DNA from: CBDBCU01 sp965242615
Lineage (GTDB): Bacteria; Chloroflexota; Dehalococcoidia; Lucifugimonadales; UBA3495
Direction: 5' to 3'
Length of the DNA stretch: 64,000 bases
NCBI GenBank assembly: GCA_965242615.1
Contig: CBDESR010000005.1
Location: forward strand, 2,230,268-2,294,267
Shown: positions 49,140-57,843 of the stretch, piece by piece
Numbering within the stretch: the first letter of the stretch is position 1
How the letters are laid out: every line of letters starts with the position of its first letter
The notes under the pieces: model-generated
The model's input: the letters and a program-made list of their open reading frames with translations, nothing else
The model's database searches: none
Told to the model about the DNA's origin: nothing
Position numbers and translations under genes: made by a program

Positions 49140-50816
49140 TTGACTTTGCACCGAAACAACAGCAGTACCCTGCGCGTCATTCCCCTGGGCGGTCTGGGGG
49201 AAATCGGCAAGAATATGATGGCCCTGGAGTGCGGCGAGGATATAGTCGTCGTGGACTGCGGGGTGCAGTTTCCCACCGAGGAGCAGTTGGGCGTTGACCT
49301 GATTATTCCTGATGTTTCCTATCTGGTGGAACGGGCGGAGCGGGTACGGGGCATCCTGATTACCCACGGCCACGAGGACCATATCGGCGCGCTGCCTTTT
49401 GTGCTGCCGCAATTGGAAGTACCGGTTTATGCCCCCCGCTTGGCGCACGGCTTGATTTCGGTCAAGCTGAAGGAACACCGGGCAACCCGGGGCGCGGTGT
49501 TGGAAGTCATTGAGCCGGATATTCCCTATCAGTTCGGTAGCAACTTTCAAGCGAGCTGGTTTCGGGTTTGCCACAGCATCCCGGACGCGATGGGAATTGC
49601 CATCGGCACCCCGTTGGGGACGGTGATACACACCGGGGATTTCAAGATTGACCATACCCCGGTGGACGGGCGCACTATTGACTTGACTACCCTGGCGCAG
49701 CACGGTTCCGATGGGGTGCTGCTACTCTGTTCCGATTCCACTTATGCGGAAGTGCCGGGTTACACCCCTTCGGAGCATATTTTGAGCAACGCCTTTGAGC
49801 GGGCGATTGGGGATGCGCCGGGGCGGGTGATGGTGGCTACCTTTGCCTCGTTGATTTCCCGGGTGCAGCAGGTGGTGGATGCGGCGGTGCGGCATAACCG
49901 CAAGGTCAGCATTGTCGGGCGGAGTATGGCGGACAATGTGGATATGGCGGCGGAGATGGGCTACCTGAACCTGCCGCCGGGTACGCTGCTTTCCCTGAAC
50001 GAAATTCGGTCTTATCCCCCGGAGCGGGTGGTGTTGCTGACTACCGGCAGTCAGGGGGAGCCGACTTCGGCGTTGGTGCGGATTGCCAATCAAGACCACC
50101 GGGAGGTTGCGGTGATGGAGGGGGATACGGTGGTGATTTCGGCGTCGCCCATTCCGGGGAATGAACTGCTGGTGAGCCGCACTATTGACAACCTGCTGCG
50201 GCAGGGAGCCAAGGTGCTGTATGACCGGGTTGCCACGGTTCATGTTCACGGCCACGCCAGCCAGGAGGAGCTGAAAATGATGTTGAGCCTGACCAAGCCG
50301 CGCTACTTTGTGCCGGTGCATGGGGAGTATCGGCATTTGATGGCTCACGCCCGGCTGGCTTGGGATATGGATTTGGCCCCGGGCGGCATTTTCGTGCTGG
50401 AGGATGGGGATGTGCTGGAGTTGTCGGAGGGCGGCGGGCAGGTAGTGGATACGGTATCGGCCAGTCCGATATTTATTGACGGGTTGAGCGCGCGGGACAG
50501 TCAAAGCGCAGTGCTGCGGGAGCGGCGGGCCTTGGCCAAGGACGGGGTAGTGGTAATCGTGGTTGCGTTGGACCGGGTGACGGGCCGGCCGGCAGGGCGC
50601 TGCCAAATCCGGGCCAGCGGTTTTATGGAGGCGGCGGAGACGGACGGGCTGTTTGCGGAGTTGGCGGCTTTGGTGGATGATGTATTGGCGGACAGTCCGG
50701 AGCTGGCGGCGGCTCCGGAGCGGCTGAAAAACAAGGTGCGGGACGCCGCCCGGCGTTTCCTCTTGAATGAGACGCGGCGGCGGCCGACGATTGTGCCGGT
50801 GTTAGTGGAGAAGTAG
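49140..50816 (+). CDS. rnj: Ribonuclease J
   Basis: 558 residues, standard length. Metallo-beta-lactamase/beta-CASP fold: GLGEIGKNMMALE, the zinc-binding THGHEDHIGALPF, HTGDFKIDHTPVDG, DSTYAEVPGYTPSE, the GSQGEPTSAL beta-CASP segment and HVHGHASQEELKMML plus PVHGEYRHL. It degrades and matures RNA as both an endo- and 5' exonuclease. TTG start at 49140. The C-terminal ~110 residues are the oligomerisation domain. Confidence 0.95.
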   Translation: MTLHRNNSSTLRVIPLGGLGEIGKNMMALECGEDIVVVDCGVQFPTEEQLGVDLIIPDVSYLVERAERVRGILITHGHEDHIGALPFVLPQLEVPVYAPRLAHGLISVKLKEHRATRGAVLEVIEPDIPYQFGSNFQASWFRVCHSIPDAMGIAIGTPLGTVIHTGDFKIDHTPVDGRTIDLTTLAQHGSDGVLLLCSDSTYAEVPGYTPSEHILSNAFERAIGDAPGRVMVATFASLISRVQQVVDAAVRHNRKVSIVGRSMADNVDMAAEMGYLNLPPGTLLSLNEIRSYPPERVVLLTTGSQGEPTSALVRIANQDHREVAVMEGDTVVISASPIPGNELLVSRTIDNLLRQGAKVLYDRVATVHVHGHASQEELKMMLSLTKPRYFVPVHGEYRHLMAHARLAWDMDLAPGGIFVLEDGDVLELSEGGGQVVDTVSASPIFIDGLSARDSQSAVLRERRALAKDGVVVIVVALDRVTGRPAGRCQIRASGFMEAAETDGLFAELAALVDDVLADSPELAAAPERLKNKVRDAARRFLLNETRRRPTIVPVLVEK

Positions 50817-50884
50817 GGTTTTTGCCGCCCGGTTCCACTCGATAGCGGCGTAGAGTGAATTTTGCCGAATTTACGCTGAGCCGC

Positions 50885-50915
50885 TTGACAGACCGGACTG
50901 GCGCGGCGTTATGAT
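50885..50915 (+). promoter_or_regulatory. Possible promoter overlapping the first ATG of the next gene
   Basis: Perfect TTGACA (50885-50890) and TATGAT (50910-50915) with a long 19-base spacer. The transcript would begin near 50922, right at the ATG at 50923, so translation could be leaderless. Confidence 0.4.
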
Positions 50916-50922
50916 GGTATTG

Positions 50923-51306
50923 ATGGAACGCTGGGGGAAATACTGGGTTTGCTATTACGGCGTTTTCCTGGCGATCCTAGCCTCGCTGTTGGCGAGTTAC
51001 TGGTCTGCGCTGGATTGGCGGGATGAATCGTGGTTGCTGTTACTGGCCGCCATATTCGGCGTGTCGGCCGGGATGGCGTTGACCATCACCATCATTGTGG
51101 AGGGTTTGGCGAGTATGGTACTGCTGATACCGAAGGTGGCGGAAAAGCTGCGGGCGGAGGGCGAAGCTATCGGCTTCGCCAAGGGCGAGGCAAGCGGACT
51201 GGAAAAGGGTGAGGCGAGCGGACTGGAAAAGGCCAAGGCTTGGCTGGAGCGCAAAGCGGCCGCCGAGCGGGCCGGCTTACCCTTCGATGAACCGTTCCCC
51301 GGCTAA
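50923..51306 (+). CDS. Small membrane protein with coiled-coil tail, family member 3
   Basis: 127 residues from ATG 50923; ATG 50911 is four codons earlier but lies inside a promoter-like -10 box. Two membrane segments (YYGVFLAILASLLASYW and LLLLAAIFGVSAGMALTIT), then a helix with the repeat K-G-E-A-S-G-L-E twice, and a C-terminal W-L-E-R-K-A-A-A-E-R-A-G-L-P-F-D-E-P-F-P-G that matches the end of the 29185-29691 protein. Unknown function. A terminator follows. Confidence 0.65.
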   Translation: MERWGKYWVCYYGVFLAILASLLASYWSALDWRDESWLLLLAAIFGVSAGMALTITIIVEGLASMVLLIPKVAEKLRAEGEAIGFAKGEASGLEKGEASGLEKAKAWLERKAAAERAGLPFDEPFPG

Positions 51307-51388
51307 TGTGCAGGGGAGGGTGGGGATGGTTCCTCTAAAACCCTACAACATCCGCAAGTAAATACCCCGGGTAACCCGGCAACCGCAA

Positions 51389-51423
51389 TGGGGCGGGCGC
51401 AATTGCGCCCGCCCCAACTTTTT
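51389..51423. terminator. Perfect palindromic terminator
   Basis: TGGGGCGGGCGCAA meets its exact complement at 51389-51416, then AACTTTTT. It separates the membrane-protein gene from ftsK. Confidence 0.9.
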
Positions 51424-51534
51424 ATTCGCGCCAAAGTCCCGGAAATTGGTTACCATAAATCTTTAAGTTTTGCCATCGTTCCGGGTAGGATAGGAGTGAG
51501 GAGATGATGTTCAGCCGGTTCTCCGGGGGGTTAT

Positions 51535-53724
51535 ATGGCAGAATCCGCGCCTTTGCTCCGCAGTCCCGCCGGGTCTTGGGGCAATCCCAGGTTTCGTTTC
51601 TGGTTTTTTGCCGGGCTGGATGCCTTTGTGGTGGTGTCCGCTTTGGTGGCGGCACTGGTGGTGTTCTGGATTTATGAGGATGCCAACCGGCGGACTTATA
51701 CGGCGTTGGGCTACGGGTGGGTGCCGGTGATTTTGTGGTGCGGTGGGGTTTTAGCCACGCTGCGGTACTGCCCCCGGTTTTTGTTCCGGCCTTGGCGGTG
51801 GTGGCTGGTCGGGGCGGGAGCGGTGGTATTGGTCATCGGCATCCTGACTTATTTTTACCCGGACTATGGGGCGTTGCGGACGGCCAGTATGGGCGGTCAC
51901 TGGGGGCAGGCGATAGTAGGGGAATCGGCGTGGCTGGGCGCGCTGAAACTGCTGGGGGTGGCATTGGTCATTCCCCTGATTGTCTATCCCTACAGCGTGA
52001 GCCGGGCTTATTGGGTGGCATTGTTCAATACCGGCAAGGGCATCTGGTTTGTGTTGGCATTGCTGGCATTGGGGGCGCATTGGGCAGGGCGGAAGGTGGC
52101 GGCCGGCGTACGGATTCTGGTTCATACCTTGGCGCATCGGGAGACACGGCCGCGTTGGCTGACGGCAGTAGTGGAGTGGCGGCCGCGGCGGCGGGCGGTA
52201 CCGGTTGCGGCGGCGGTTGAGGTGGTGGAAAAGCCGGCGGTGATTAAGGCAGTCCCGGCGGCTCCGCCTCCGCCGGCCGTTGCGCCGGCCAATCTGTCGC
52301 CGGTAGCGGTCAAGGGGTCGCAGTGGCAGCTGCCGCCGATGGAATTGCTGGCGCCGGCGGAAAGCCGGCAGCGGGATGACCGGCCGCTGAAACAGATGGC
52401 GGTCAACATTGAGAAGGCGTTGGCGGACCATGGGGTCAGCGTGGAAGTGGCCGATATTAAGGCAGGGCCGCGGATTGTCCGGTTCGGGCTGATGCCGGGC
52501 TGGATGGAGAAAAGGGGGCGGGACAAGGGCGACGGGATGGCGGCCAGTGAACGGCGGCGGGTGCAGGTGGGGAGCATATTGGCCCGGGAGAAGGATTTGG
52601 CTCTGGCCATCAGCGCGCCGAGTTTGCGGTTTGAGCCGGTGCCGGGAGAAGCTTTGCTAGGGTTGGAATTGCCGACGCCGACGCCGAGCAAGGTGACGAT
52701 GCGGGAGGTGATGGAGGCGCAGGATTTCCGCAAGATAGTGGGCAAGGGCGGGCTGCCGATTGCGTTGGGCGCGGACGCCGGCGGGGAAGCGGTGGCAATG
52801 GATTTGGCGGCATTGCCCCATGTGATGATTGCCGGGGCGACCGGCAGCGGTAAGAGCGTCTGCATCAATTCCATCATCGCGTCTTTCCTGATGACCAAGC
52901 CGCCGGATCAGCTGCGGATGCTGATGGTGGATCCCAAGCAGGTGGAGTTGACGCCGTTCAACGGGATTCCGCATTTGGTTTTGCCGGTGATTACCGATGT
53001 GGATGAAGTCAGCCCGATGCTGAAGGGGTTGGTGCGGGAGATGAACCGCCGTTATAAGCAGATGTCGGAAATCAACACCCGCAACATTGCCGGATATAAC
53101 GCCAAGGCCAAGGAGCCGATACCCTACATTGTGCTGATTGTGGATGAGCTGGCGGATTTGATGATGGTCGGCGGGGTGGAAGTGGAGCATTCGTTGGTGC
53201 GGTTGGCGCAGATGGGGCGGGCGTCGGGGATTCATCTGGTATTGGCGACACAGCGGCCGTCCAAGGAAGTAGTCACCGGGTTGCTGAAGGCGAATGTGCC
53301 GGCCAAGGTGGCTTTTGCGGTAGCAACGCAGGTGAACGCCCGGGTGATTCTGGACGCAGTGGGGGCGGAGAAACTACTGGGCAAGGGGGATATGCTGCTG
53401 GCGAATAATGATTCGCCGCAGCCGCGCCGGGTGCAGGGGACGCTGGTTTTCGATGAGGAGATTGAGCAGTTGGTGGACTTCTGGCTGGAGCAGAAGGGGC
53501 CGCCGCTGCCGGCGATTAACTTGGAGGAGTTTGACGGGGCCGACGGGGATGATGCCGACGCTGGCGGCCTGGATGAGGAGACGCTAGAGAAGGCCCGGGA
53601 GCTGGCGTTGCGGAATCCGCATTTGAGTTCGTCACTGCTGGAGCGGCGGTTGAAAATCGGCGGCAGCCGGGCCGGGCAGATTTTGGAGGAATTGGAGGAG
53701 GAGGGGTTGGTGATTCCGCGGTAG
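51535..53724 (+). CDS. ftsK: DNA translocase FtsK/SpoIIIE
   Basis: 729 residues. Four N-terminal membrane segments (~25-185), an Ala/Pro/Val linker, then the motor: alpha domain, beta RecA-like domain with Walker A GATGSGKSVC near residue 436 and Walker B IVLIVDELADLMM, and a C-terminal gamma winged helix (SSSLLERRLKIGGSRAGQILEELEEEGLV) that reads polar DNA sequences. It pumps chromosome termini through the division septum. The linker is short, as in SpoIIIE. GGGGGG lies shortly before ATG 51535. Confidence 0.95.
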   Translation: MAESAPLLRSPAGSWGNPRFRFWFFAGLDAFVVVSALVAALVVFWIYEDANRRTYTALGYGWVPVILWCGGVLATLRYCPRFLFRPWRWWLVGAGAVVLVIGILTYFYPDYGALRTASMGGHWGQAIVGESAWLGALKLLGVALVIPLIVYPYSVSRAYWVALFNTGKGIWFVLALLALGAHWAGRKVAAGVRILVHTLAHRETRPRWLTAVVEWRPRRRAVPVAAAVEVVEKPAVIKAVPAAPPPPAVAPANLSPVAVKGSQWQLPPMELLAPAESRQRDDRPLKQMAVNIEKALADHGVSVEVADIKAGPRIVRFGLMPGWMEKRGRDKGDGMAASERRRVQVGSILAREKDLALAISAPSLRFEPVPGEALLGLELPTPTPSKVTMREVMEAQDFRKIVGKGGLPIALGADAGGEAVAMDLAALPHVMIAGATGSGKSVCINSIIASFLMTKPPDQLRMLMVDPKQVELTPFNGIPHLVLPVITDVDEVSPMLKGLVREMNRRYKQMSEINTRNIAGYNAKAKEPIPYIVLIVDELADLMMVGGVEVEHSLVRLAQMGRASGIHLVLATQRPSKEVVTGLLKANVPAKVAFAVATQVNARVILDAVGAEKLLGKGDMLLANNDSPQPRRVQGTLVFDEEIEQLVDFWLEQKGPPLPAINLEEFDGADGDDADAGGLDEETLEKARELALRNPHLSSSLLERRLKIGGSRAGQILEELEEEGLVIPR

Positions 53725-53820
53725 GGGTGGGAGTGGTTTGGTTGTTGCCGGCGGTTTCCTTTGATAGACTGGAGGCAAGGAACAGGAGTCTCAAATCAGG
53801 GCAACCGGTCGGTTGGAGTT

Positions 53821-54072
53821 ATGGACGAAAGCAAGTTGCTGGAGAGAATTACGGTGAACCCGGATATATTCGGGGGCAAGCCGATAATTCGGGGGCGGCG
53901 TCTGGCCGTGGAGCATATTCTGGGTATGCTGGCGGCGGGGGATGCCCCGGAAACTATTTGCAGCGGCTATGGCTGGCTGGAGGTGGAGGATATTCAGGCG
54001 TGCTTGCTGTATGCGCGTAAGGTTATCGGGCGGGAACGGGTTGAAGTGGCGGCGGTGGAGTCCGGGAGTTGA
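53821..54072 (+). CDS. DUF433 protein (antitoxin-like)
   Basis: 83 residues from ATG 53821. RITVNPDIFGGKPIIRGRRLAVEHILGMLAAGDAPETICSGYGWLEVEDIQACLLYA is the whole DUF433 domain, a winged-helix-like fold. Such genes are usually followed directly by a DUF5615 PIN-like toxin gene. Here the next frame (54069-54218) is 49 codons with a toxin-like start only, so the partner seems lost. It would then be an orphan. Confidence 0.85.
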   Translation: MDESKLLERITVNPDIFGGKPIIRGRRLAVEHILGMLAAGDAPETICSGYGWLEVEDIQACLLYARKVIGRERVEVAAVESGS

Positions 54073-54207
54073 GGTTGCTTCTGGATACCGGCATTGGGGT
54101 TAAGGGTTCGCCGATAACCCCGGACATTATCCGCTATGGTATGATTAGGCCGGCCCGGCTGGTGGATGGGCCGGCCGATTATTTTGTTTCGGGCGTGATG
54201 GCGGCTT

Positions 54208-54846
54208 TTGCTGATTGACTTGCATACCCATAGTTACCCGGCGTCGGAGGATGCCTTTGTCGGAGTGGATGAGGTTATTGAACGGGCGAAGGCGTTGGGG
54301 TTGGAGGGGATTGCGCTGACGGACCATGACGCTTTCTGGCCGGCGGCGGAAGTGGCGGAGTTGCGGCGGCGGCATAGCTTTCCGGTGTTTGCCGGGAGCG
54401 AAGTTAATACGGACGCCGGGCATATTCTGGTGTTTGGGCCGGAGCGGTATGTTTTTGGGATGCACAAGCCGGAGTTTCTGCGGCGGGAGGTGAACCGCTG
54501 CGGCGGGGTGATGATTGCGGCGCATCCGTACCGGCGGCGGTTTCTAGCAGATCCGGGGCGGAAGGCGGATGCGCGGGCGGAGATGCTGGCCCGGGCTCTG
54601 GCGGAGGATTTTTTCCTGAGCTGCGACGGGTTGGAAGGGGTGAACGGGCGCGGGTCGGCGGCGGAGAATGAGTTTTCGCAGGATATTGCGGCGGCCTTTC
54701 ACTTGAAAACTACCGGGGGCAGCGACGCCCATCGGTTGGAGCAGTTGGGGACGGCGGCGACCCGGTTTGAGCGGCCGGTCAACGACTTGGCGGATTTGAT
54801 TGGGGAGTTGAAGGCGGGGCGGTTTCGGGCGGAAGTTTTGAGGTAG
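54208..54846 (+). CDS. PHP-domain metal-dependent phosphoesterase
   Basis: 212 residues from TTG 54208. Metal-binding motifs are LIDLHTHSYPASEDA at the N-terminus, GIALTDHDAFW, GSEVNTDAGHILVFG, MIAAHPYRR and a final GGSDAHRLEQLG. This is the PHP fold of YciV/TrpH type, which acts on 3',5'-nucleoside bisphosphates or on short RNA ends. The ligand set looks complete. The first bases overlap the end of the small frame after DUF433. Confidence 0.88.
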   Translation: MLIDLHTHSYPASEDAFVGVDEVIERAKALGLEGIALTDHDAFWPAAEVAELRRRHSFPVFAGSEVNTDAGHILVFGPERYVFGMHKPEFLRREVNRCGGVMIAAHPYRRRFLADPGRKADARAEMLARALAEDFFLSCDGLEGVNGRGSAAENEFSQDIAAAFHLKTTGGSDAHRLEQLGTAATRFERPVNDLADLIGELKAGRFRAEVLR

Positions 54847-54853
54847 GGCGTTT

Positions 54854-54882
54854 CTGGATTCCCGTTGGCACGGGAATGACGG
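54854..54882. repeat. dRS3-like short inverted repeat
   Basis: CTGGATTCCCGTTGGCACGGGAATGACGG-type unit, perfect CCCGT/ACGGG stem, in the 109 bases between the PHP and ABC genes. Confidence 0.8.
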
Positions 54883-54955
54883 TAGCCTGGCGGGGATGGC
54901 GGTCGGGAAGGGGAGTTACGGATACGGAAAGGTTGGATGGGGATAAGCGGGAGTT

Positions 54956-55927
54956 ATGGCAGAAGCGTTGAGAGTGGAGAACTTGCAGGTGGAGTTTGAG
55001 ACGGCCGCCGGGCAGGTGAAAGCCTTGAATGGGGTCAGTTTGGTTCAGGAGGAGAACCAGATTTTTTGCGTGGTGGGGGAGAGCGGGGCCGGGAAAAGCA
55101 CGCTGGCGTTGGCGATTATGGGGTTGCTGCCGCCATCGGCAACGGTGGTGGCGGGGAGCATTGTTTTTGACGGGGTGGATTTGTTGCGGGCCAGTCCGGA
55201 GTATCTGCGGGGGATTCGGGGGCGGGAGATTTCGATGGTCTTTCAGGACGCGCAGTCGGCACTTAACCCGGTGCAGACGGTGGGGGCGCAGTTGGAGGAG
55301 GTTATCCTGACGCATACGGATCGGTCGCGGCGGGAGGCGAATCGGATGGCGCAGGAGGTATTGCGGGAGTTGGGGCTGCCGGATCCGCGGCGGATTTTGG
55401 GGGAGTATCCGTTTAATTTGAGCGGGGGGATGTGTCAACGGGTGATGCTGGCGATTGCGCTGGTGATGCGGCCGCGGCTGCTGATTGCGGATGAGGCGAC
55501 TTCGGGGCTGGATGTTACGCTGCAAGCGGAGATTTTGGAGCGGTTGAAGCGGCTGTGCCGGGAGTTGAATTCGGCGATTTTGCTGATTACCCATGATTTG
55601 GGGATTGTGGCGCACATGGGGGATCAGGTGGCGGTGCTGTATGGGGGGGCGTTGGCGGAGCGGGCGGAGGTGATACCGTTGTTCAAGGAGCCGCGGCATC
55701 CTTATACCTGGTCGCTGCTGCAGGCGCTGCCGCGGTTGGATGATGCCGGGCGGCGGCTGCAGGCGCTGCGGGGGAGTCCGCCGGATATGGTGAATTTGCC
55801 GGAGGAGTGTCCGTTTTTGCCGCGGTGTCATAAGGCGTTGAGTCGGTGTCGGGTGGAGCCGCGGCCGCCGTTAGGGGAGATTTCGCCGGGGCATCAGGTG
55901 GCTTGCTATAACCCGATGTTGGTGTGA
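54956..55927 (+). CDS. Oligopeptide ABC transporter ATP-binding protein, OppD/DppD type
   Basis: 323 residues. Walker A GESGAGKSTL near residue 42, Q-loop VFQDAQSALNPV, signature LSGGMCQRV, Walker B LLIADEATSGLD, where the usual ADEPT reads ADEAT, and the C-terminal oligo_HPY region with CPFLPRC...C...C. It energises DppB/DppC-type channels. No permease or OppF partner is adjacent. It may serve one or both of the ABC operons in this window (20-24 kb, 31-36 kb), which lack ATPase genes. Confidence 0.92.
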   Translation: MAEALRVENLQVEFETAAGQVKALNGVSLVQEENQIFCVVGESGAGKSTLALAIMGLLPPSATVVAGSIVFDGVDLLRASPEYLRGIRGREISMVFQDAQSALNPVQTVGAQLEEVILTHTDRSRREANRMAQEVLRELGLPDPRRILGEYPFNLSGGMCQRVMLAIALVMRPRLLIADEATSGLDVTLQAEILERLKRLCRELNSAILLITHDLGIVAHMGDQVAVLYGGALAERAEVIPLFKEPRHPYTWSLLQALPRLDDAGRRLQALRGSPPDMVNLPEECPFLPRCHKALSRCRVEPRPPLGEISPGHQVACYNPMLV

Positions 55928-55960
55928 TGGGGGATGGGGCGGCGGACGGGCCGGCGGGAA

Positions 55961-56122
55961 TTAGCCGCCGAAAAGCGGCCAAACCCATTCTTTCAGGGCA
56001 AAAATCAGGAAAGCGCCGATAATCAGCCGGTTGGTCCAGCGGATTTCGGCTACCGAGCCTTTGATTTCGCCGAGGGTTTTGTTGAGGGAAAGCATTTCCG
56101 GCTTGATGGGTGCGGTGGGCAT
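55961..56122 (-). CDS. Tiny single-span membrane protein
   Basis: 53 residues, ATG 56122 behind GGAGCGTCTT. A helical, amphipathic N-terminal half (MLSLNKTLGEIKGSVAEIR) leads into one membrane helix (LIIGAFLIFALKEWVWPLF) and Gly-Gly. The layout resembles the XhlA/holin-like or other tiny membrane regulators, but no family is recognised. It lies 38 bases downstream of holA on the same strand and is probably co-transcribed. Confidence 0.55.
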   Translation of the reverse strand: MPTAPIKPEMLSLNKTLGEIKGSVAEIRWTNRLIIGAFLIFALKEWVWPLFGG

Positions 56123-56159
56123 AAGACGCTCCGCGATGATTCCTATTATTCCTACTGAT

Positions 56160-57179
56160 TTAGCCCCGGCTGGGGGCGGCGAGGTCAGTTACCAGTAGTT
56201 CGAGGGCGAGGTCGTCGGATTCGACTTGGCCGGTTTTCAGGGCCAGGTCGGTGTCGAGGAGCTGCTGGTAGCGGCGGGTGAGGTCGGGCCAAGGGTGGCG
56301 GCGGGCTTGGTCGACGGTTTTGCGGACGGCGAAGGGGGGGACGCCGAGTTTGCCGGCTAGTTCGGGCTGGGGGATGCGCTGTTCGGACCAGTAGCGGGCG
56401 AGGGCGATGAGGCGGAGCTGACGCTCAATCATAGTGATGATGTAGGGGAGGGCGGCGCCGTCCTGGCGGAGCTGCTGGAGGAGGCGGAGGGCGATGGCGG
56501 GGCGGCCGTCGAGCATAGCGTCGACGGCGTTAAAGATGCTGGCTTCGCGGACTTGGGAGACCATTTCCTGGATGTCGGATTCGTCGATATGGCGGCCGGC
56601 GGCGTAGAGGGAGAGTTTTTCCAGTTCCCGGTCGAGAGTCCAGAGGTCGTTGCCGACTAAGTCGGTGAAGGTTTTGATGGCGGCGGGGCTGATGTCGGAG
56701 CCTTTTTGCTGGGCGAGGTCTTTGATGTAGCGGGCGAGGGCTTCGCCGCCGGGGGCGGGACGGTGGCGGATTTGGGCGAGGTCTTTGAGGGCGACGAGGA
56801 GGGGGTTGGCGTCGGAGAGGGCGTTGTCCACGAAGAGGAGTCGGGTGGTGTCGGGCATTGCGGCGAGGGCCGGGGGCAAGGCGTCCCATTCGCCGAGGGC
56901 GCGGTTGGATTGATTGGAGCGGGCATTGCGACTACGGCCGCCGCCGCGGGCGGAGCGGCTGTCGAGGGTGGTTAGCAAGCCGGTTACGACGACGAGGCGG
57001 CAGGCGTCCATAAAGGGCAAGGCGTGGCAGACGGCGAGGAGGTCGGGGAGTTTGGCTTGGGGGCCGTTGATGCGGTGCTGGTTGGCGTCGAGGAGTTGGT
57101 CGGCGCCGGCTTCCTGTTCGAGTTTTTTGAGTTCCTGGGCGACGAGGAAGCTGTCGCCGTAGATGATGTGGGCGGGCAA
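56160..57179 (-). CDS. holA: DNA polymerase III subunit delta
   Basis: 339 residues. IIYGDSFLVAQELKKLEQ at the N-terminus, the GxDxFL-like loop, LLFVDNALSDANPLL, DIQEMVSQVREASIFNAVDAMLDG and QLRLIALARYW follow the HolA order. It is the clamp-loader wrench that opens the beta ring. ATG-type start at 57179. The Walker A lysine of the related delta-prime is naturally missing in this subunit. Confidence 0.9.
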   Translation of the reverse strand: MPAHIIYGDSFLVAQELKKLEQEAGADQLLDANQHRINGPQAKLPDLLAVCHALPFMDACRLVVVTGLLTTLDSRSARGGGRSRNARSNQSNRALGEWDALPPALAAMPDTTRLLFVDNALSDANPLLVALKDLAQIRHRPAPGGEALARYIKDLAQQKGSDISPAAIKTFTDLVGNDLWTLDRELEKLSLYAAGRHIDESDIQEMVSQVREASIFNAVDAMLDGRPAIALRLLQQLRQDGAALPYIITMIERQLRLIALARYWSEQRIPQPELAGKLGVPPFAVRKTVDQARRHPWPDLTRRYQQLLDTDLALKTGQVESDDLALELLVTDLAAPSRG

Positions 57180-57214
57180 GGGTTTTACTCCCGGATGAAA
57201 AGTTGATAGTTCGG

Positions 57215-57649
57215 TTAGGGGCGGGTTTCCCAGGGGCGTTCGACGAGTTCGGTAAGGATACCGAAGACGGAACGGGGGTGGATGAAGGCGATGTTGCCGG
57301 ATAAGCCGTCGCGGGGTTCGGGGTCGATGAGTTCGAGTCCGAGGTTGGCGGCGATTTGGAGCTTGCCGGGGAGGTCGGTTACATAAAAGGCGAGGTGGTG
57401 GAGGCCGGGGCCGCGGCGGTCGAGGTAGCGGCCGATGGGGGTTTCGGCGGCGGTAGGCTCGAGGAGTTCGAGGCGGGTCTGGCCGATTTGGACGAGGGCG
57501 CCGCGGACGCCTTGGTCGTCGAGTTCTTGGATTTCGGGCAGAGGCGCGCCGAAGACGCCGGTGAAGAGTTGGAGGGCGGCGTTGAGGTCGGGGACGGCGA
57601 TGCCGATATGGTCGATGTAGTCGATGGCGCAGACCGGGGAGGTGGTCAA
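57215..57649 (-). CDS. mce: Methylmalonyl-CoA epimerase
   Basis: 144 residues, VOC fold. YIDHIGIAVPDLNAALQLF, GQTRLELLEPTAAETPIGRYLDRRGPGLHHLAFYVTDL and FIHPRSVFGILTELVE are the recognised epimerase blocks; metal ligands are His in DHIGIAV, His in GLHHLAF and Glu in LTELVE. It interconverts (S)- and (R)-methylmalonyl-CoA ahead of the mutase. TTG start at 57649 with AAGGAG eight bases upstream. It shares the strand with the acyl-CoA dehydrogenase and mutase genes upstream. Confidence 0.93.
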   Translation of the reverse strand: MTTSPVCAIDYIDHIGIAVPDLNAALQLFTGVFGAPLPEIQELDDQGVRGALVQIGQTRLELLEPTAAETPIGRYLDRRGPGLHHLAFYVTDLPGKLQIAANLGLELIDPEPRDGLSGNIAFIHPRSVFGILTELVERPWETRP

Positions 57650-57720
57650 GGGTTTGGCTCCTTATTTGGGCTGGGGCGGGTTCAGATTAGTTATCTCCAG
57701 CCCGGTATGACCAGTTTGTG

Positions 57721-57826
57721 GCTAGGTGATTCCGGCCGAAGGGGAGGATCTAAAAATCTGGCGAGGAGTCAAGGGCGGGCATTTTAGATTCCTCGCTATC
57801 GCTCGGAATGACATAGCTGATTGACT
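57721..57826. repeat. Core of the MITE family, without terminal repeats
   Basis: GCTAGGTGATTCCGGCC, GAGGATCTAAAAATC and AGGGCGGGCATTTTAG, then TTCCTCGCTATCGCTCGG and ATGACATAGCTGATTGACTGC. It is colinear with 37060-37168 but lacks the CTAG-ended terminal repeats. It fills the gap between the epimerase and acyl-CoA dehydrogenase genes. Confidence 0.7.
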
Positions 57827-57843
57827 GCTGCTTTGCAACCGGG

